Shown in pieces: positions 13,788-27,556 of a stretch of DNA of 64,000 bases (positions are counted from its first letter, which is position 1; every line of letters starts with the position of its first letter). The stretch is taken from the NCBI GenBank assembly GCA_025345505.1, contig JANVCC010000030.1, positions 3,274,123-3,338,122 of the forward strand, in the 5' to 3' direction. The notes below the pieces were generated by a model, which ran no database searches, had not been told where the DNA came from, and saw nothing but the letters and a program-made list of their open reading frames with translations. Made by a program: the position numbers and the translations under genes. Source of the stretch: Todiramphus chloris collaris. Its lineage: Eukaryota > Chordata > Aves > Coraciiformes > Alcedinidae.

Positions 13788-15146
13788 AAGATTATAATGA
13801 GCTGCTGAAGGAAAAGAAAAATCAAAGGTGTAAACAAAACCACAAATGTTAAGTAATGTCTGGTATTCTGAAGCTGGACTTAACTGAATGCATTTTTCCT
13901 TCAATGTAAACCATGGTCCTCGGTTTTTAATACTTGCGTGAATCTATAGGCATGCATCTGAAGCTTCCACTTTCTATTTTGAACCGATTACACAACAGAG
14001 ATACAGACCCCAATCCACTATCAGGTTATGATCTCAAGACGGCTTCAAGAAGTTGTAGAAACCAACCTCATTGAACTTTTTGAAAGAACAAAGCAGTTTC
14101 AGAGATGCACTTAAGGAATCCCACATTCTTAACAGAAGGAAACACCAGACAAGTAATAAAAGGAGTTAAATGCTGCAGTCTAACTTCCTTATTTTTTATT
14201 ATTATTATTGTCATTAAACAATCTCATTACCAGCTTGCGCTCCAAGTCAAGCAACTGTTATTGTTTAAATTCTTATATTATATTTGAAAAATAAATGCAT
14301 ATAAAGTTTGGCAGAATAATAAAGTAAAATTCAAATTTTCTGGATCCTATCTGTATGCATTCAACACACAATCTTTTTTTTTTTAAAGTTTGTTCTGAAA
14401 ACATAATTCTAGAACAGTTAAAACATCAAAGCTGAATGACCTTATTAGTAAGGCTGAAACAAAACCACAGGCAGTAGACAAAACCCTAACAGCTTTAGAA
14501 AAAAACATATGCAAGAAACAACTGTGCTTCTAAAGAAAAATAAGTCTTTAAGCTCCCAAGGGCTCTTGTGGATAATAAGTTAATGGCAGAACAACCAACC
14601 GTAGCACTGCACTTACTGGCACCAGCTAGATGTCAGAAGAAGGCTAGAGCCTCCTAGACATGCTGCCTTCCAGTTGCATGCACTCTCCTATTAAAACTCT
14701 GTACGTTCAAATGCTGACGACGCTGCCGAGGAGGGCAGCTCTCCCAGAAACGGGTTCGTCCAAGCACCTCAGTGCCTCCAGTACATATTTGCCATGACAG
14801 CTGGTCCTGCTTACTCATATTCCTTCTTGAAAATAGAGGTCTCTAAACCACAAGATGAAAGACCACCTGCAGACAGTCTCTATTTTCTGCTAACTTTAAA
14901 ATGAATGGTTTGTTTGATATTGTCCTGTTTTGAAACAACATACTTTTGTCTCCCCAGCCGTGTTTCTGAAGCCTTCAGTTAACAAGTTTGAAGGACATAA
15001 TTTTACTGCATTACTGAAGGAATGCAGTGAGTTATCCCGGCAACCTGAACGCTGACAAACAACTGAAATTGTAAAACCTACAAGCAAGAATAACCAGAAA
15101 AATATTTTCACGTAATTTTGCTTCCAACTATCACGTCAGGTTGGGG

Positions 15147-15164
15147 TTTTTTTTTTTTTTTTTT
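15147..15164 (+). repeat. Poly-T run (T18)
   Basis: An uninterrupted T18 follows ttgggg and precedes aacag. No retrocopy was recognised beside it. Confidence 0.9.
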
Positions 15165-17100
15165 AACAGATATCTGCATTATTCAAACTTTATTAACAGC
15201 TGCTGAAAAAGTTCAAGGTGAGGAGAAAATGACCATGCTGAAAGACAGTTTCTTTCACCCTCCCTTCTGACAAGGCTCTCGGCATTCCCGTGCCAACTGC
15301 ACGTCTGGCGAGTGATAGCTATCTTGGCTGCTGTGATGAAAGCAGGCAGTGCATTTGATCTGCTGAGAGCTTCGCCTGGGTATTGTCCCCTCGATCCCAC
15401 CGGAGTCACTGAAGCAGTTCCCCGTGGCGTTCCCCAGCATCCCACCAGCACTTTCCCATGCAGCATTTGTAGGTTGCAACGACTCCAGACCTCATTTGCC
15501 TGAAACCACTGCCTCTGTAACCAGAATGTCTGCATTGCCATAAAAGCTGGGCTACCAAAAAGTCCATGTCAGAAAGCTCCTTTGGTTTTCCTCTGTTTTG
15601 CACTCTCAAGATTTTATAAGGTATGAAAAAGAGATTGGGTTTAGATCACGTGCCACTAGAGAGCCCAGAAATTATCAGCCTGTGAAACCAAAACATTGTT
15701 TACACCTTAACTGTACTGTGTTGAACTGCTGGAGTATGATGGCTATACCCTGGCCACTCTAGGAAATGAAGTGCCTATTTCCAAAGCAAGCAGTCAGAAA
15801 GCGGTGGCTCCTTCCACAGCGCTCCCCACTCACACCAACAGAGCCCCCAGCAGTGGATCTGAGCAAGGACTGAGCATCTCGACCAGCTTCACACAAACCC
15901 CATCTTTGTAATGGCCTCAATCCAGATGCATCCCATTGAATTTTGTTTTTTGCTGAGGTGCCCATGAACCCCATCATCCTTGCCTCCCATGGGCAGTACA
16001 CTCTTTGGGATGCCCTTATCGTTACGGAGGGAACCAAGGTGACTCTATGTCCACCTCCACTAACTGCCTGAAGTTATATGAAACACTGAAAGTCTTTGCT
16101 CGTTCATCAGACTAACAAATGGACCAGAAGCAAAATTGTCTCTCAGTTATTTCATTTTAGGTTTCCTGGAGCCCACAGATTTTTCAGATTCGTTGGATTT
16201 CTTCACTTCTGCGTTCTTCATTTCTTTCCCACAAATACCCTTGCAGTAACACATTTAGTGACAATGGTTGGTAGGGTAACACAAAAACAGGGTCTCAAAC
16301 TTATTTGCTTCTAAAGGCACGGAGACCAAATATCTGAGAAAACTCAAAAAAATCCAAAAATCTGAGAAATTGAGCAAGCCTCAGCATGTTAGTCAGCTGA
16401 GAAAAACATCACTGCAGGGACATTGGAAATGAAATTATTGTCTCTGCGCTTTGATGTGCAGAGAAAAGTATCCTTCTGTCTTCTAAAAAAGTAACTACGA
16501 TCATACTCTGCTATTCAATACCTTGCATTTCAACGAGGAAGACTGTTTGCCATTTTTAACAAATAACAGAAATAAATCAAAGCTCTATTTCTGAAGTGTC
16601 TGAAGACATATGCCTCCCCCAGCTCCCCACAAAGCCCCTGCTGCTTTCCCTCCTCCTTTCCTCTTACTTCAAAGGCCAATGACCTCCCCAAGGCAGTATT
16701 CTTTCTGATTCTAGTGAATATTTACATGTCCTCTATTATACATGAGTTTAATTGTAAACAAGTTATTGTAATCACAGGTGCTTCTACTGAGAACTGAAAT
16801 GTGGAATAACAAATTGACTTCTGTAGGTGATGAAAGAAGGGAAACGGATTCTCGCTGTCCAGAACCTCATGCTATTTTGCTGTAACATATATATTTTCCC
16901 ATATGGAAGTTAAGCAACAGTCCCACTGTTCTCAGGGAGAACGTGGGAGGGATATGGTGAACTATGAATCCTTTATCACCCGTTCAACAGCCGACAGTAA
17001 GAAATGAAGAAGGGAGTTTAGATGTGCTTGGCACGCGTTGGGAGGCAAAGATACATTTGCATCCACAAAACATTATTATTAAGTAATAACAAGGTAGAAA

Positions 17101-17720
17101 CATTTTCTTCCAAATCGTTAAATTCTTTCCAGCCGATGAATCCCAGTTAGTCACAACACAACTATTTCATCATTCGTTCAGAATCAATGCACCCATTCTG
17201 GCAGGCGGTACGGCAACACCGCACCTCCGAGCATGACGTGACGCACAGATGCTGGCAACATGGGGACGGGGGGCCGAGGCTGGGGGGAGGGGGATGAGGG
17301 GGAGGTGGCAGCGTGCTCCACACATCTGGTATTGTGGGAAAAATCCATGTTGGTGTCTTGACAAATTGCTCTATTAGTAATGAATACAGCTGTTCCGCGT
17401 CGGATGATCTGTGTTGCAACACTTCACTAAGTGACTCCGCGCAGAACTATGCCCTGCTGTTCAGGCTCAGCTCTAATTCTGATTATTAAGGGAGATGCCA
17501 CTGTGCCCTTCAAGAAAAAAAAATTGAAAAAATGTTGAACGCAGCTGTTTCTGCTTCAAGGAACGTCAAAAGAAATCGTTTGTCCCTGGTGTGTACGTAT
17601 TTTTCCCTGTAAATCAAAATGCGCGCTGGCATTAAGGCAGCAGCCCACTGCCAAAACACAACGACGTGCCAAGCGCTTATTGAGCCTAAGCTGAGTGCAA
17701 GGCGAGTGCTGACCAAGGTT
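17101..17720. promoter_or_regulatory. CpG-dense intronic block (candidate regulatory element)
   Basis: By hand I count about 27 CpG dinucleotides in these 620 nt, against nearly none in several neighbouring hundred-base stretches. GC content is only moderate, so it is not a classical island. It contains a CRE-like TGACGTGA (17234-17241) and a G-rich tract at 17262-17305. Regulatory function is inferred from CpG retention alone; no exon or coding frame is recognised. Confidence 0.35.
17262..17305 (+). other. G-quadruplex-forming tract
   Basis: Five G runs of 4, 6, 6, 5 and 5 bases are separated by short loops (AC plus flanking bases, an 8-nt loop, A, ATGA). This satisfies the usual G3+N1-7 pattern if the four runs with shorter loops are used or a G run is split. 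The G strand is the template strand of FNDC3B; the transcript would carry the C-rich version. Confidence 0.7.
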
Positions 17721-19233
17721 TGAGCATGAAGACCTGAGAATATATGAAGCTATCACCACCACAGGCTTTAACTTAAGCCCAAGGTAAAGAAAAATATGCT
17801 CATCCTCTTCCCCTCTCCCCCTGACAAATACCTGCATGGAAATAAATTATCGGCACTCACAGACTAAATGAACCTCAGCGGGACAGCTCAATGCTCAAGG
17901 TTATACTTTCTGCTTCCTACCCTCTTGCCACATCAGAGCGATGTTACACCAAATATGCTCCCTCTTAGGAAGTCATTTCAAACACAAAATACTAAGCCAT
18001 AAGTCTACCAAGACAGTAACTACACAATAATGCCTTCAGCCAGGCTGCAGGTGCACGACGGGCCCCTTTGAACCAGCCGATGTGCAATCCCAGTATGGAA
18101 TACATGGAATTCGTGTCCGCTTTCCCCACAGAGCTCAGCTTTCAGACTCTGTAAAGCTACAGAAACGCCTGAGGACAGAGACCCTTTGTATGCAAGCCCA
18201 GGTGGAGAGCTGGGCCCTGCTGCTGGCAGACACCTTGGAGGAGCCTCTCTTTGTCTACAGGTAACAAAAGCCTCAGCTTCCAGCAGAGACAGCACAACAG
18301 TTACCATGCTCGGAAAGCACGTGCACCAGTGGAATGAAGTAAATGGGGATACTTTACACTGAAAAAACTCCCATCAGTTTCAAGAAAACACTTACAGGAC
18401 AACAAGATTTCCAGTTTTCAAGCAGCAGCAGAAACATAAAAAGGGGAAAATGAAAACAGACAACCGGGAAGGAAAATTAATTCAAAGATACGAAAAACTT
18501 CTATTTTGATGTGTATTTTTGAGATTCTCATTCAAGGACAAACAGAAACATCTGATGGAGAAATTTTCACCTTTAGAAATGCAAAAGGAAACTCTTGGGC
18601 AAAACTTCATCCGTGCGCAGATAGTACACGTGTTTGTACTTGACCGCCAACATAGTTGTTGTCTGTCTCATGTACAGACTAAGAAAAAGGCAGGTCTTTC
18701 CCAGCCAGAGCCTGGGGGTACAGGCAGGCATCAGCCAGCATGAGCACAATGTGGGTGCAGGATGTCCATCCCAGCTTCCACCACAAGCCTTCAGCCCCGG
18801 AACTGTAGCTGCAAGCATCGTGCGAGCGCTGAACCGCTCTGCTCGACAGACACTGCTAGGGGAATCAATAAGGGGGCTGCTGCCGATTATCCTGCTAGCT
18901 TTAAGAACATAGAGCAAAAATAGGGGTGCAACCCTTGGTTTTAATGTGAATGCCAGATAGGGTACTTCAAACTAAGAACAGTTTTGTGAACACACATACG
19001 GAGCCAACACTAGCATCAGACTGAGCCATTAATGAGCTAATAGACTAATGACCTAGCAATTAGAGAGAAATCAAGTCAGCCTGCATACAATAAATTCATA
19101 TCTTTACTAAGAATAAGCCACTAGCAAATAATTTTTTACAGCTTTTAAAGCCATGGGAACACAGATAACGCTTGAGAATTATATTGAGAAGTGCATGCAA
19201 GAAAAATATTCCTTATTTTAACTATCTAAATAA

Positions 19234-19359
19234 GGTCAGGGTGGTTGGGGCTTTGAGCAGCCTGATATAGTTAAAGATGCCCCTGCTCACTGCAGGGGGG
19301 GTGGACTAGATGGCCTTGAAAGGTCCCTTCCAGCCCAAACCACTTCATGACTCTATGAG
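19234..19359 (+). mobile_element. CR1 LINE 3'-end fragment
   Basis: It contains ggggctttgagcagcctgat, then atgcccctgctcactgcagg, gtggactagatggccttgaa and ggtcccttccagcccaaacc, ending in atgactctatgag. This is a canonical CR1 3' end. Confidence 0.92.
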
Positions 19360-21941
19360 GATTCCCTTTCCAAGCATACAGTGACTTGAGACAGATACTT
19401 ATTTCCACTCCAGAAAGAAAGCAAAGCTAAAGACAGACATATGGCTTCAGCTCCTTTACCCATTTAGGAGGTCAGGTTTTATCAAGGTCCTCTGTAGCAA
19501 TGAAGACCACAGCATGAATACTCACCCATGCTGTACTGTACTCATCAGTTCGCTTTCTGCAAGAAATTCAGTTACAGACATTTTCCTTCTGACAGCTCCA
19601 GCATTAACAGGAGCACAGAGACCTGGAAGCTTACAGGGTACTTGGAACAAGAGCTACAAGACAGCCCTGACAAACCAAGCACAAGCTATAGGTAGTTCTC
19701 GAGAGGAAAAAGGTTTCAAGATTAAATCATGACCATTAAAGATGCCTGCTGATAACGAAGGCATGAACTCATGGAATCAAAAACCTCAAAATCATTAGGG
19801 CAGAATTAGATGCAATTTGTTCAAAACTCCAGCAGGCTAACTGGCAACACAAATTAACACAAAGGTGTATCGATGATCTGTTGTCATCTCCTCAGCAAAA
19901 ACACAATTTGAAGAACAACTGAAAAATTATGTTGTGTCTCAATAAAGCATCAAATTCAGGAAGATGACACCAAGTACCATTTCACTTTGATGAAAACTGG
20001 CTATTTCACGTGGCTTTGGAGGCTGCCCAGAAACAACCATGTCTTTAGGAAAAGTAGTACACAATTAGTTGTGTTTGCCTGCAGCTCCAGTGATCACATG
20101 GGTACAGATGACCACATTAGAAAAAACAAAACCAAGAAAATCCCAAAACAAAAAAAGCCCACACCACTCAGTATTATGGCATCTCAGGAATCCTAACAAC
20201 TCTAATTATTCGAGTTGATCAGAAGAATTTCTGCTTGTTGATCTTCAGCCCACAGCATGGTGAAAAAGCTCAGAAATTAAAAATGTGTCATCTGAAATGA
20301 TGAGGAAGAAATTCTCCTAAACTAATTGGGCCACTCTCAGATAAAGCCACCCAAGTGGCAAAGTTGACTTTTAGTGTGGAAAAATGCTGCAGGTACAGAA
20401 GTCACAAGTGTTTCCTGTATAGCGTGTGCCTAGTGGGTGCACTGAAGTAACAAAACACAAAACATGCAGATCAAGCTGCAGGCAAGTCAGGAAGATCTAG
20501 AGGAGGGCAAATGGGCATTTCTCTTCTGAATGTGAAGTAATATGTGCCAAGATCTCCTAAGTCCAAAAGGAGCTGTTATTCTCCTGGTATTTGGACAAAA
20601 GAATGAGACAAACAATAGAAAGAGAGACCACTGCTTGTGAACTGAAGAATTTATATTGCTCTGAAATGAGGGAGTCTTCTCTTGATGCAGCATCCTTTAG
20701 TGAGAGAGATCCTGAGTTGGGGATGGGAAGAAGCAGGGACTCCATGGATGGTCTCCTTACGTACTTTTAACAACTTACTGGTCCAGTCTGTTCAATTTTA
20801 CTTGAAGATAAATTAACTTGTTCCCAGATAACTCAAAGAAAAAGCACAGTGCTGCCAGCAGTTCTCCACAGGCCTGACACAAGAGCTGACTGCCTGGCAC
20901 CTCCTTTGTTCAAGTTCCCCTTGGGCATCTTAAGTTTCCACTTCTTTCTGGGCAGTTCAACAGATTTTCGATGTGCTTCACAGTAGAAAGAAGCCTGAGG
21001 TGACCTCAAGTATGGTTTCTCTGTGTGCAGGGTTTCAAAAGCCCCACAGTATGAAGAAGAAACAATTAAAAGGATCTGAAAGACAGGAGGGTCCCAAGAT
21101 CACTCTTCTGAGGTGCCCACATGCGGAAGCCTTGCTGCTGGCCAAAGCCTTCAGCACACGCACCCAACAAGAAACATAAGCAGGTGCTTAAAATCATATG
21201 TAAGTTGAACAAAATAATTCAACAAGTGGCTTTCTTGAATTCAAACCTTTATAACGTGCAGCTCATATTCATAACTCACGTTATTTTCTTACCAGGGTGC
21301 ATAATTAGTGATGGGGTAACTAGGTTTGTGAGCTAGGGCCACCAAAATAGCCTTCTTCTTACCTCTTCCTTTTCTGCTCCTGAACTGTAAAAGCCAGGAC
21401 TCAATGACAGAAAACCTATTCACTTTTGGGGGGTTTTTTCCAGCATCAGGCAAAAGAAACAGTGGGAGATGACGTGAGGGGTGAAGAGAACATCATAAGG
21501 TCATGTCTTTCAGCAGCAGCTATCTGTCAGCTTAGGCTGCTTGTATCAAACCACAAATTTTCCAAGTCCAAAAAAACCTACATTTTTTATCAGTAAAGCT
21601 CCTACACTCATTCAAGAAGGACAAGAAAAAGAAGAGCTTTAGAGTAGAAGACAGAGTAACCATTAAATTGAGCTGAAAGCTGTATGAGCATCACAGCACA
21701 TCCACAATCATCAGCCTCTGAGACACAATTAAGAGAACAGTTTGAATGTAGGTTAGAGATCCTGGAAGATCAAGTAATTTGCAAGTAAAATACAACAGGG
21801 AAAGAATGAGAGAGGGGCAGAAAGGGCTTAGAGTTTCCTTTGTACAAAGAAACAGCATAGGTGGATGCCAGCAAACCAATTAAAATGAAGATAGGGAATA
21901 AAATACTTGTTTCGCTCTTATCTCTGTCCAGAGACAGAGAA

Positions 21942-21975
21942 ATTCAGCACAGGAAAATTTCAGCACAGGAAAATA
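21942..21975 (+). repeat. 16-bp tandem duplication
   Basis: Two copies of ttcagcacaggaaaat lie side by side with a one-base difference at the junction. Confidence 0.85.
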
Positions 21976-24900
21976 CAATTAAAATTTTCAAGCATGATCC
22001 TCTACAGTCTCTTTCTTATCTATGGAGTAAGGTGCTTTGGCCAACAAACAGCTAAAGCTCTCTAAGATTTGTAGCATCCAGTTTCTCCCATTTATCCAAA
22101 AATACTAATTAAAAAAAAGCAAGAATTCAGAGCAAGAGCTTCTCTGGCCACGTTTCACAGGTGCTTCCCACAAGGGAGAAGCATCAGCTGTCTCCAGAGG
22201 GAAGCCAAAACGTCAGCTCCACATGCAGCAACCACAACCTTATACAAAAGAGTCACTTTTTACTGGAGGGGTGGAAAACATGTGGGGAGAGCAACCTCTG
22301 CCCGAAACTGTTGAAAACACGAGCAGCTCTGATGACAGCCGTGTGGAAGCATGCACGGCTTAAAAAGAGACCCGCATTCCTTATCAGCAGCGTTCCATGC
22401 TGTCAGCTTTTAAGGGCTATCTGGTTTGAAAGGCACTTTTTTTAGTCACTTACTGCATTTGTACTTAGGACAGAACTACTACTGCTTTAATGACTCTCTT
22501 ACTTTTTTTTGCATTAATAGAAAGTTCCATTTAAATTGTCCAGACATTTGCACAAATGGCATTTAACTCACAAAAGCTGGGCAGACAAGACTAACCACTA
22601 TGTCTGACTGGTACATCCATCTTAAAAGTAAAAATATAACAAGAAAAATAATGCTCCAAATTGGATATTCAAAATGGCCCTTGCAAAATACCTCCTAAAA
22701 AGATGAGACAATGGCTTTAAAAAGCTGTCAAGCAGAGGAGACACAGTAGTATTGAAGGAATATTGCAACTACACAGCTTGGGGTTAGAAAATAGCTATAC
22801 TACTATTTCTAGCATAGCAGCTGGCTCACATAACTGCCTAATTCACTTAACCCATTTTGTACACATGCCTTTTTAGCTATATATAGAATGGCAATAACTA
22901 TGCAAATGAGCAGCAGTTGGTAAGTGCCAGATACCAGCTTGGAACCCTCTATTTCTTTCCTTTTGTGTATATGATGTAATGCAAAACAGAGCGTGCAAAT
23001 TTGATGCTCAGGTATCTGGGACGGCCTTAAAACCGAAATTTGGCCTAATTCACTTCATTTGCTGTGCTTGTCAACAAAGCTATTTCAGTCTTAGATTCAC
23101 CCTGAGGAAAATGGAAGCTTATACAATTTGAACATATAAAGACAAGGAAGGCACCAATAAACCAATTGCAAAGCCTTAGAACACACCCTGCCTTTCCAGA
23201 GTTCAGCCCCACTTGCAGAGGAACTGTTCAAGTGGATAGGAGGAGAAAAATTCAGCTTATGCAGCAGGATGGAGACTTCAGAGAGTTGTGGATTTTTTTT
23301 GCAGGTTTTTGCCTTTGTTGTTGTTTAAAACACATGGCTTACACTAAAACACACTCGAATCTTTCCATGTGCTCTGCAGGGCAAGTATTTGATTAGCACT
23401 ACTGTAACATTATTAGCAGTTACAATCATAATTACATCTACCTCTTCCCTAAGCCTCACCACAAGTTCTTTCAATTCAGTATCTCACCATGTTCTGAGAT
23501 ACAGCTACGTTTCCAAAGACAATTTTAAACCTCGAGTTTGACTAAAAGTTCTGCCCTTGCTTTTCCACTCACTGAAAGCAGCCCATTGCTGCAAGACCCA
23601 GCAGAGCATTACATTTGTCTGTGTACCCTTCTGCTCATAACAAAAAACAACCACCCTCATTTGCACAGCACCAACATCCACGTGCAAACATTCACAGGCC
23701 CAGAGAGAGGGCTCTGGGGAGTGTCTGTCATTAAAACTGGTTTCAAATTAGCATTGGGTTGGGTGTTCAGGGTGGTGTTTACAAACAGCATCACGAAGTG
23801 GGGGCTACACCTGGAAACTACAGTCAGCACCACATCACCAAGTCAGTAACAAGACAGCCATGACAAGTTTGTTTAAAGGCAGTCTTCACTAGAATATTGA
23901 TTAATCCAACAGTTAAAACTACTTGAAGGAAATGTATCAAATATTCTATATGCAGGAAGGGGAGAATCCCTTTTCATAGTAACTGAACCCTCCCCAAAAG
24001 CATTTTGTAAGCCAAGATTCCTTGGCTGCGAAACTATCAGGAAAACATTTAATTCCCATACTAAAGGATGTCTCTGCTGCCCAAGGGGCAGGTGCTCTCC
24101 GAGGAGCTGGCTGGCCAGGCTGCACGCTGCACAAGCCGCTTGTAAGCGGCAAATTCCAATAAAACTCCAAGTGAACTCTCGTACCCCGGCAGAGCAGACA
24201 GCTTCTAGAAACACAGGTAACAAAAAAGAAAAGAAAAAACCAGTAAGATACTGGATAACCCTTACAAGTATTCTGGGGTGAGTGAACTTTTACAAAGACG
24301 TTAAGACTTTTAAATAGCAGAAGGAATAGACATGCAATATTTTCTGCAGACTCCGAGCAGTTCCACTGGGCACATTGATACACATGACATACACAGAAAT
24401 AAAATGTCTTTCAAAAAAAACCAAAATGTACAAAATGAAAATAAACTCAAATAACACAAAAAAAAAAAATCAAAATAATTGGGACAGTACAGTTGTTTAC
24501 TGCTTTCCAAATACATCGATATATACAGAAGCTGTGGGTGTGCTCTGGGAGAGCCTCCCAGCTGGAATGGGGCAGGGAAGCATCCCTGCAGGCACTCAGA
24601 TGGGCAAAGCCCAGCCTTGCAAGCCCTCTCCCCGTGCGCGGCTGAGGGGAGCGGGGCCACCACAGCCCCTGCACGGGGGGCTGGCCAGCCTGGGCAGCCA
24701 GCACGCTGGGAGGGGACACATCTGCTCCCGTCTCCAACCCACAGCACCACCTTATCCGTGGACGGTCCTCAGCCCTTTTCCTGGAGAGGGGTCAAACCTC
24801 ACATCTGGACCTATTACCGCCACTTGAAACTGTTAAAGCATTTCACCAAGTGCAGTATTCTGCCCACAAAGGGCAGACACCCTTGGAATGATGACCTTGG

Positions 24901-25488
24901 AATAATAACCCAGAACATTAACATGCACCTTCATTTGCCAGTTGACAAATTTGTTATCTCTCTTCCCTAATCTATTCTGACACAGTAGTTATTTGAGCTG
25001 CTCATAAGAACATAAAATATCCCAAAAGAGAACTGCAGGAGAAGCTTAATTAAATAAGTGATTATTTTTTCACGTTTAAAAAATAAACACACACATGTAC
25101 ACTTCCACGTGACCAGCTCCCAAGGGAAAATTTTGTAAAATAAGCATAAAGTATTTATTTAACTCGGAGAAGCAATTAAATCATTAAGAGGAGCTCAAAG
25201 TAGGCATTATGCTGATTATCCCCTGATTGAATGCATTCACAGCAGCGACGTACAAACGGCAACAACTATGTTACATACTAATTTTTTCCTGACCTGGGCA
25301 AACTGCACAACAAATCCCCCATCTCACCAGCAACACACAGACAACAAAAAACTAACTTAAGAGCATCAGTCAGTAAATATTCAAGTTTTTCCCTACCAGC
25401 GTGGAGGTATCTATGATTACTACTCCTAAAACCAACTTAAACACGCTTAAGTTTAATACAAACAGATGAAGATACTTATCTACTTTTC

Positions 25489-25584
25489 ACAGAATCACAG
25501 AGTGGTTTGCATCGGAAGGGACCTTACAAGGTCATCTGGTCCAACCGCCCTGCAGTGAGCAGGAGCATCTTTAACTAGATCAGG
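25489..25584 (-). mobile_element. CR1 LINE 3'-end fragment, reverse
   Basis: On the plus strand it starts cacagaatcacagagtgg and continues cggaagggaccttacaagg, tcatctggtccaaccgccc, tgcagtgagcaggagcatc. This is the reverse complement of a CR1 3' end. It is in the same orientation as FNDC3B. Confidence 0.92.
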
Positions 25585-26579
25585 TTTAACTTTTCATGAC
25601 AGACTATGTAATGCTAATGAGAATCTAATTGCAATACTCAGCTACTCTAATCCATCTGCCCTAATTGCAGTCCATGTGGCAGGCTCTGATGGGGTCTCCT
25701 GCACTGTCCTCTCCTACAATGGGGTGTTACAGCCCCCAAGGTATCACGGGATGGAGCACAGGGGTTCCCGCGTGCCGTTGAGGCAGGGCTGGCAGCCATC
25801 AGTAGGCAAACTGCAATCTGAGTTGCTCCTTCCGTGGAACTCCAGTTAGCAAATTGGACATTTAAGACATACCACTATCTGGCGTCCCAGACCTCCCATT
25901 TTCCTCAGCTTGCAGATGGGGCTTCCAGCTGCACTTACCACATATGTACACAGTCTGTAAAACCACACCGTGACCACAGTAGCTGAAATGCAGGAGCTGG
26001 AATACTTTTTCCACTCAACAGCAGTTGCATCTCCTGCATGACGTGACAGGGGTAAATAAAGTAAGTTTAGAAGTCCCTTGGCGTGGGTGGCAGACGGCAC
26101 TGCCGACAGGAACACGCTCTGCTCAAACCGTGATGGAAGAGGAAAGCGGTTGCCAAAGCATCCAGTCACCAAGAAAATTACAATATGATAGTCTTAATTA
26201 TACTAATTGCGTTTCCTGGTATTGAGGCAGGATTAATACAGTATTTTTTATGCTACATTTCATAAACACAATTGGTTTCAACTTAACTCTTTGTAATTAT
26301 ATTTCACAGTTCTTGCAAACAATCAGCCAACAATTACATTCATTCCGTTTTGCAGAAGACTGATAAACACTCCAGATATCAGAATTCTCCCCCAAGGGAG
26401 GCAAATTACTTCTAACTTGTTAAGTAATCTTAATGAACCCTCAGTGAAAAACCTGAAGGCAAATCACCCAACGGCACTTCCTTCCTATTTTCATCCTGCT
26501 ACCAAAGACCAAAGAAACTTCCACCAAGAGGAAAGCCATTGTTGGACCAGCGTCAGAGAACTGGGTCTTAAGGTTAAAA

Positions 26580-26710
26580 AGACCAGATATAAATACAAAT
26601 ATACATGTTTATATTTGTATTTATACATATTTATACAGTTGTGTATATTTAGATACACTTGTATATATAAACATATAGAAATATATACACAGATATACAG
26701 ACACATCTAT
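26580..26710. repeat. Cryptic TATA/TACA-rich low-complexity region
   Basis: The stretch is made of interleaved tata, taca and cata units with almost no G. It is probably a decayed dinucleotide/tetranucleotide microsatellite. A 122-codon open frame passes through it, but its residues are low-complexity (Y, I, K) and it is not coding. Confidence 0.8.
26588..26625. repeat. Perfect 16-bp inverted repeat (hairpin)
   Basis: Left arm 26588-26603 (tataaatacaaatata) and right arm 26610-26625 (tatatttgtatttata) are exact reverse complements around the 6-nt spacer catgtt. It sits inside a longer AT-rich, microsatellite-like region (26580-26710). Confidence 0.9.
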
Positions 26711-27411
26711 GCACAAGTACTTGTTTTAGAAATTAAATGTGTTTTAGCTAATATAAGTCTCAAGGCAACAGGTTCTGACGACTGACTGGAAGGACCTTAC
26801 TATTTTCTCACTCCCACTCCAGTCACCATAACCCCGTCATCAAACCCAAAGGCTCTGGCTCACACAATTGAGAATGAGGGGCACTGTGATTCGGGCGCCT
26901 CTCCAGGCACAGCTTCAACATTCAAAACAATTGTGCTAGAAGCGTTCAAAAATGTTATGATGAGATAACATCGTCTGCTGTGATAAAGATAGTATTTTAT
27001 GCTCTTAGGCCGAGGTCAGCAGTAGCGACCTTGCCAAGAGCGCATTTGAACAGACCGACCCTTAGCAGCAGCAGGCACACTAATCAAAAGTCTATGAGTT
27101 TCAAGGAATTATAAGCTAGATTTTTATAAATAACACAGCGTAGCTTTGCTTACCATGTACATCACTTAAAAGGTGATGTTTCCATAAATAAGGGACAGGT
27201 AGTTACAGGCCAAATGGTTACTTAGGAAACTTTGCTTCAAAGCTGTACGGACAGAAACAACAAGCACTTGGAGTTAAAATCATTTTAAAATGAAGACTCT
27301 TGCTTGGCCAGCGCTGGCAATAGCCAAGCCTTCCTGGAAGATAACAACAAGAACACAGTTGGCAGACAAAGCCTTACACCAGGGTTCCGCATGGGTTACT
27401 TGGCTTCCTTC

Positions 27412-27556
27412 ACAGAAACAGGGAATGATTTGGGTTGGAAGGGACCTTAAAGATGACCTAGTTCCAACCCCCCTGTGTCACTGGCAGGGACACCTCCCAC
27501 TACAGCAGGTTTTGCAAGGCCCCATCCAACCTGGCATTCCAGCTTCTTCCATACCT
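27412..27556 (-). mobile_element. CR1 LINE 3'-end fragment, reverse
   Basis: The plus strand reads tttgggttggaagggacctt, then aaagatgacctagttccaac, cactggcagggacacctccc and ccccatccaacctggcattc. This is the reverse complement of the CR1 3' region. The 5' limit of the element is unclear and may extend a little further. Confidence 0.9.

Noticed and set aside
15179..15541. 120-codon minus-strand open frame, same strand as FNDC3B.
   Set aside because: It does not continue the FNDC3B protein, and other frames are open over the same bases.
24310..24970. Overlapping open frames of 145-163 codons on both strands in a GC-rich patch.
   Set aside because: Frames are open in several registers at once because GC-rich sequence has few stops. 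The peptides are low-complexity, match nothing I know, and run into AT-rich intron without splice sites.
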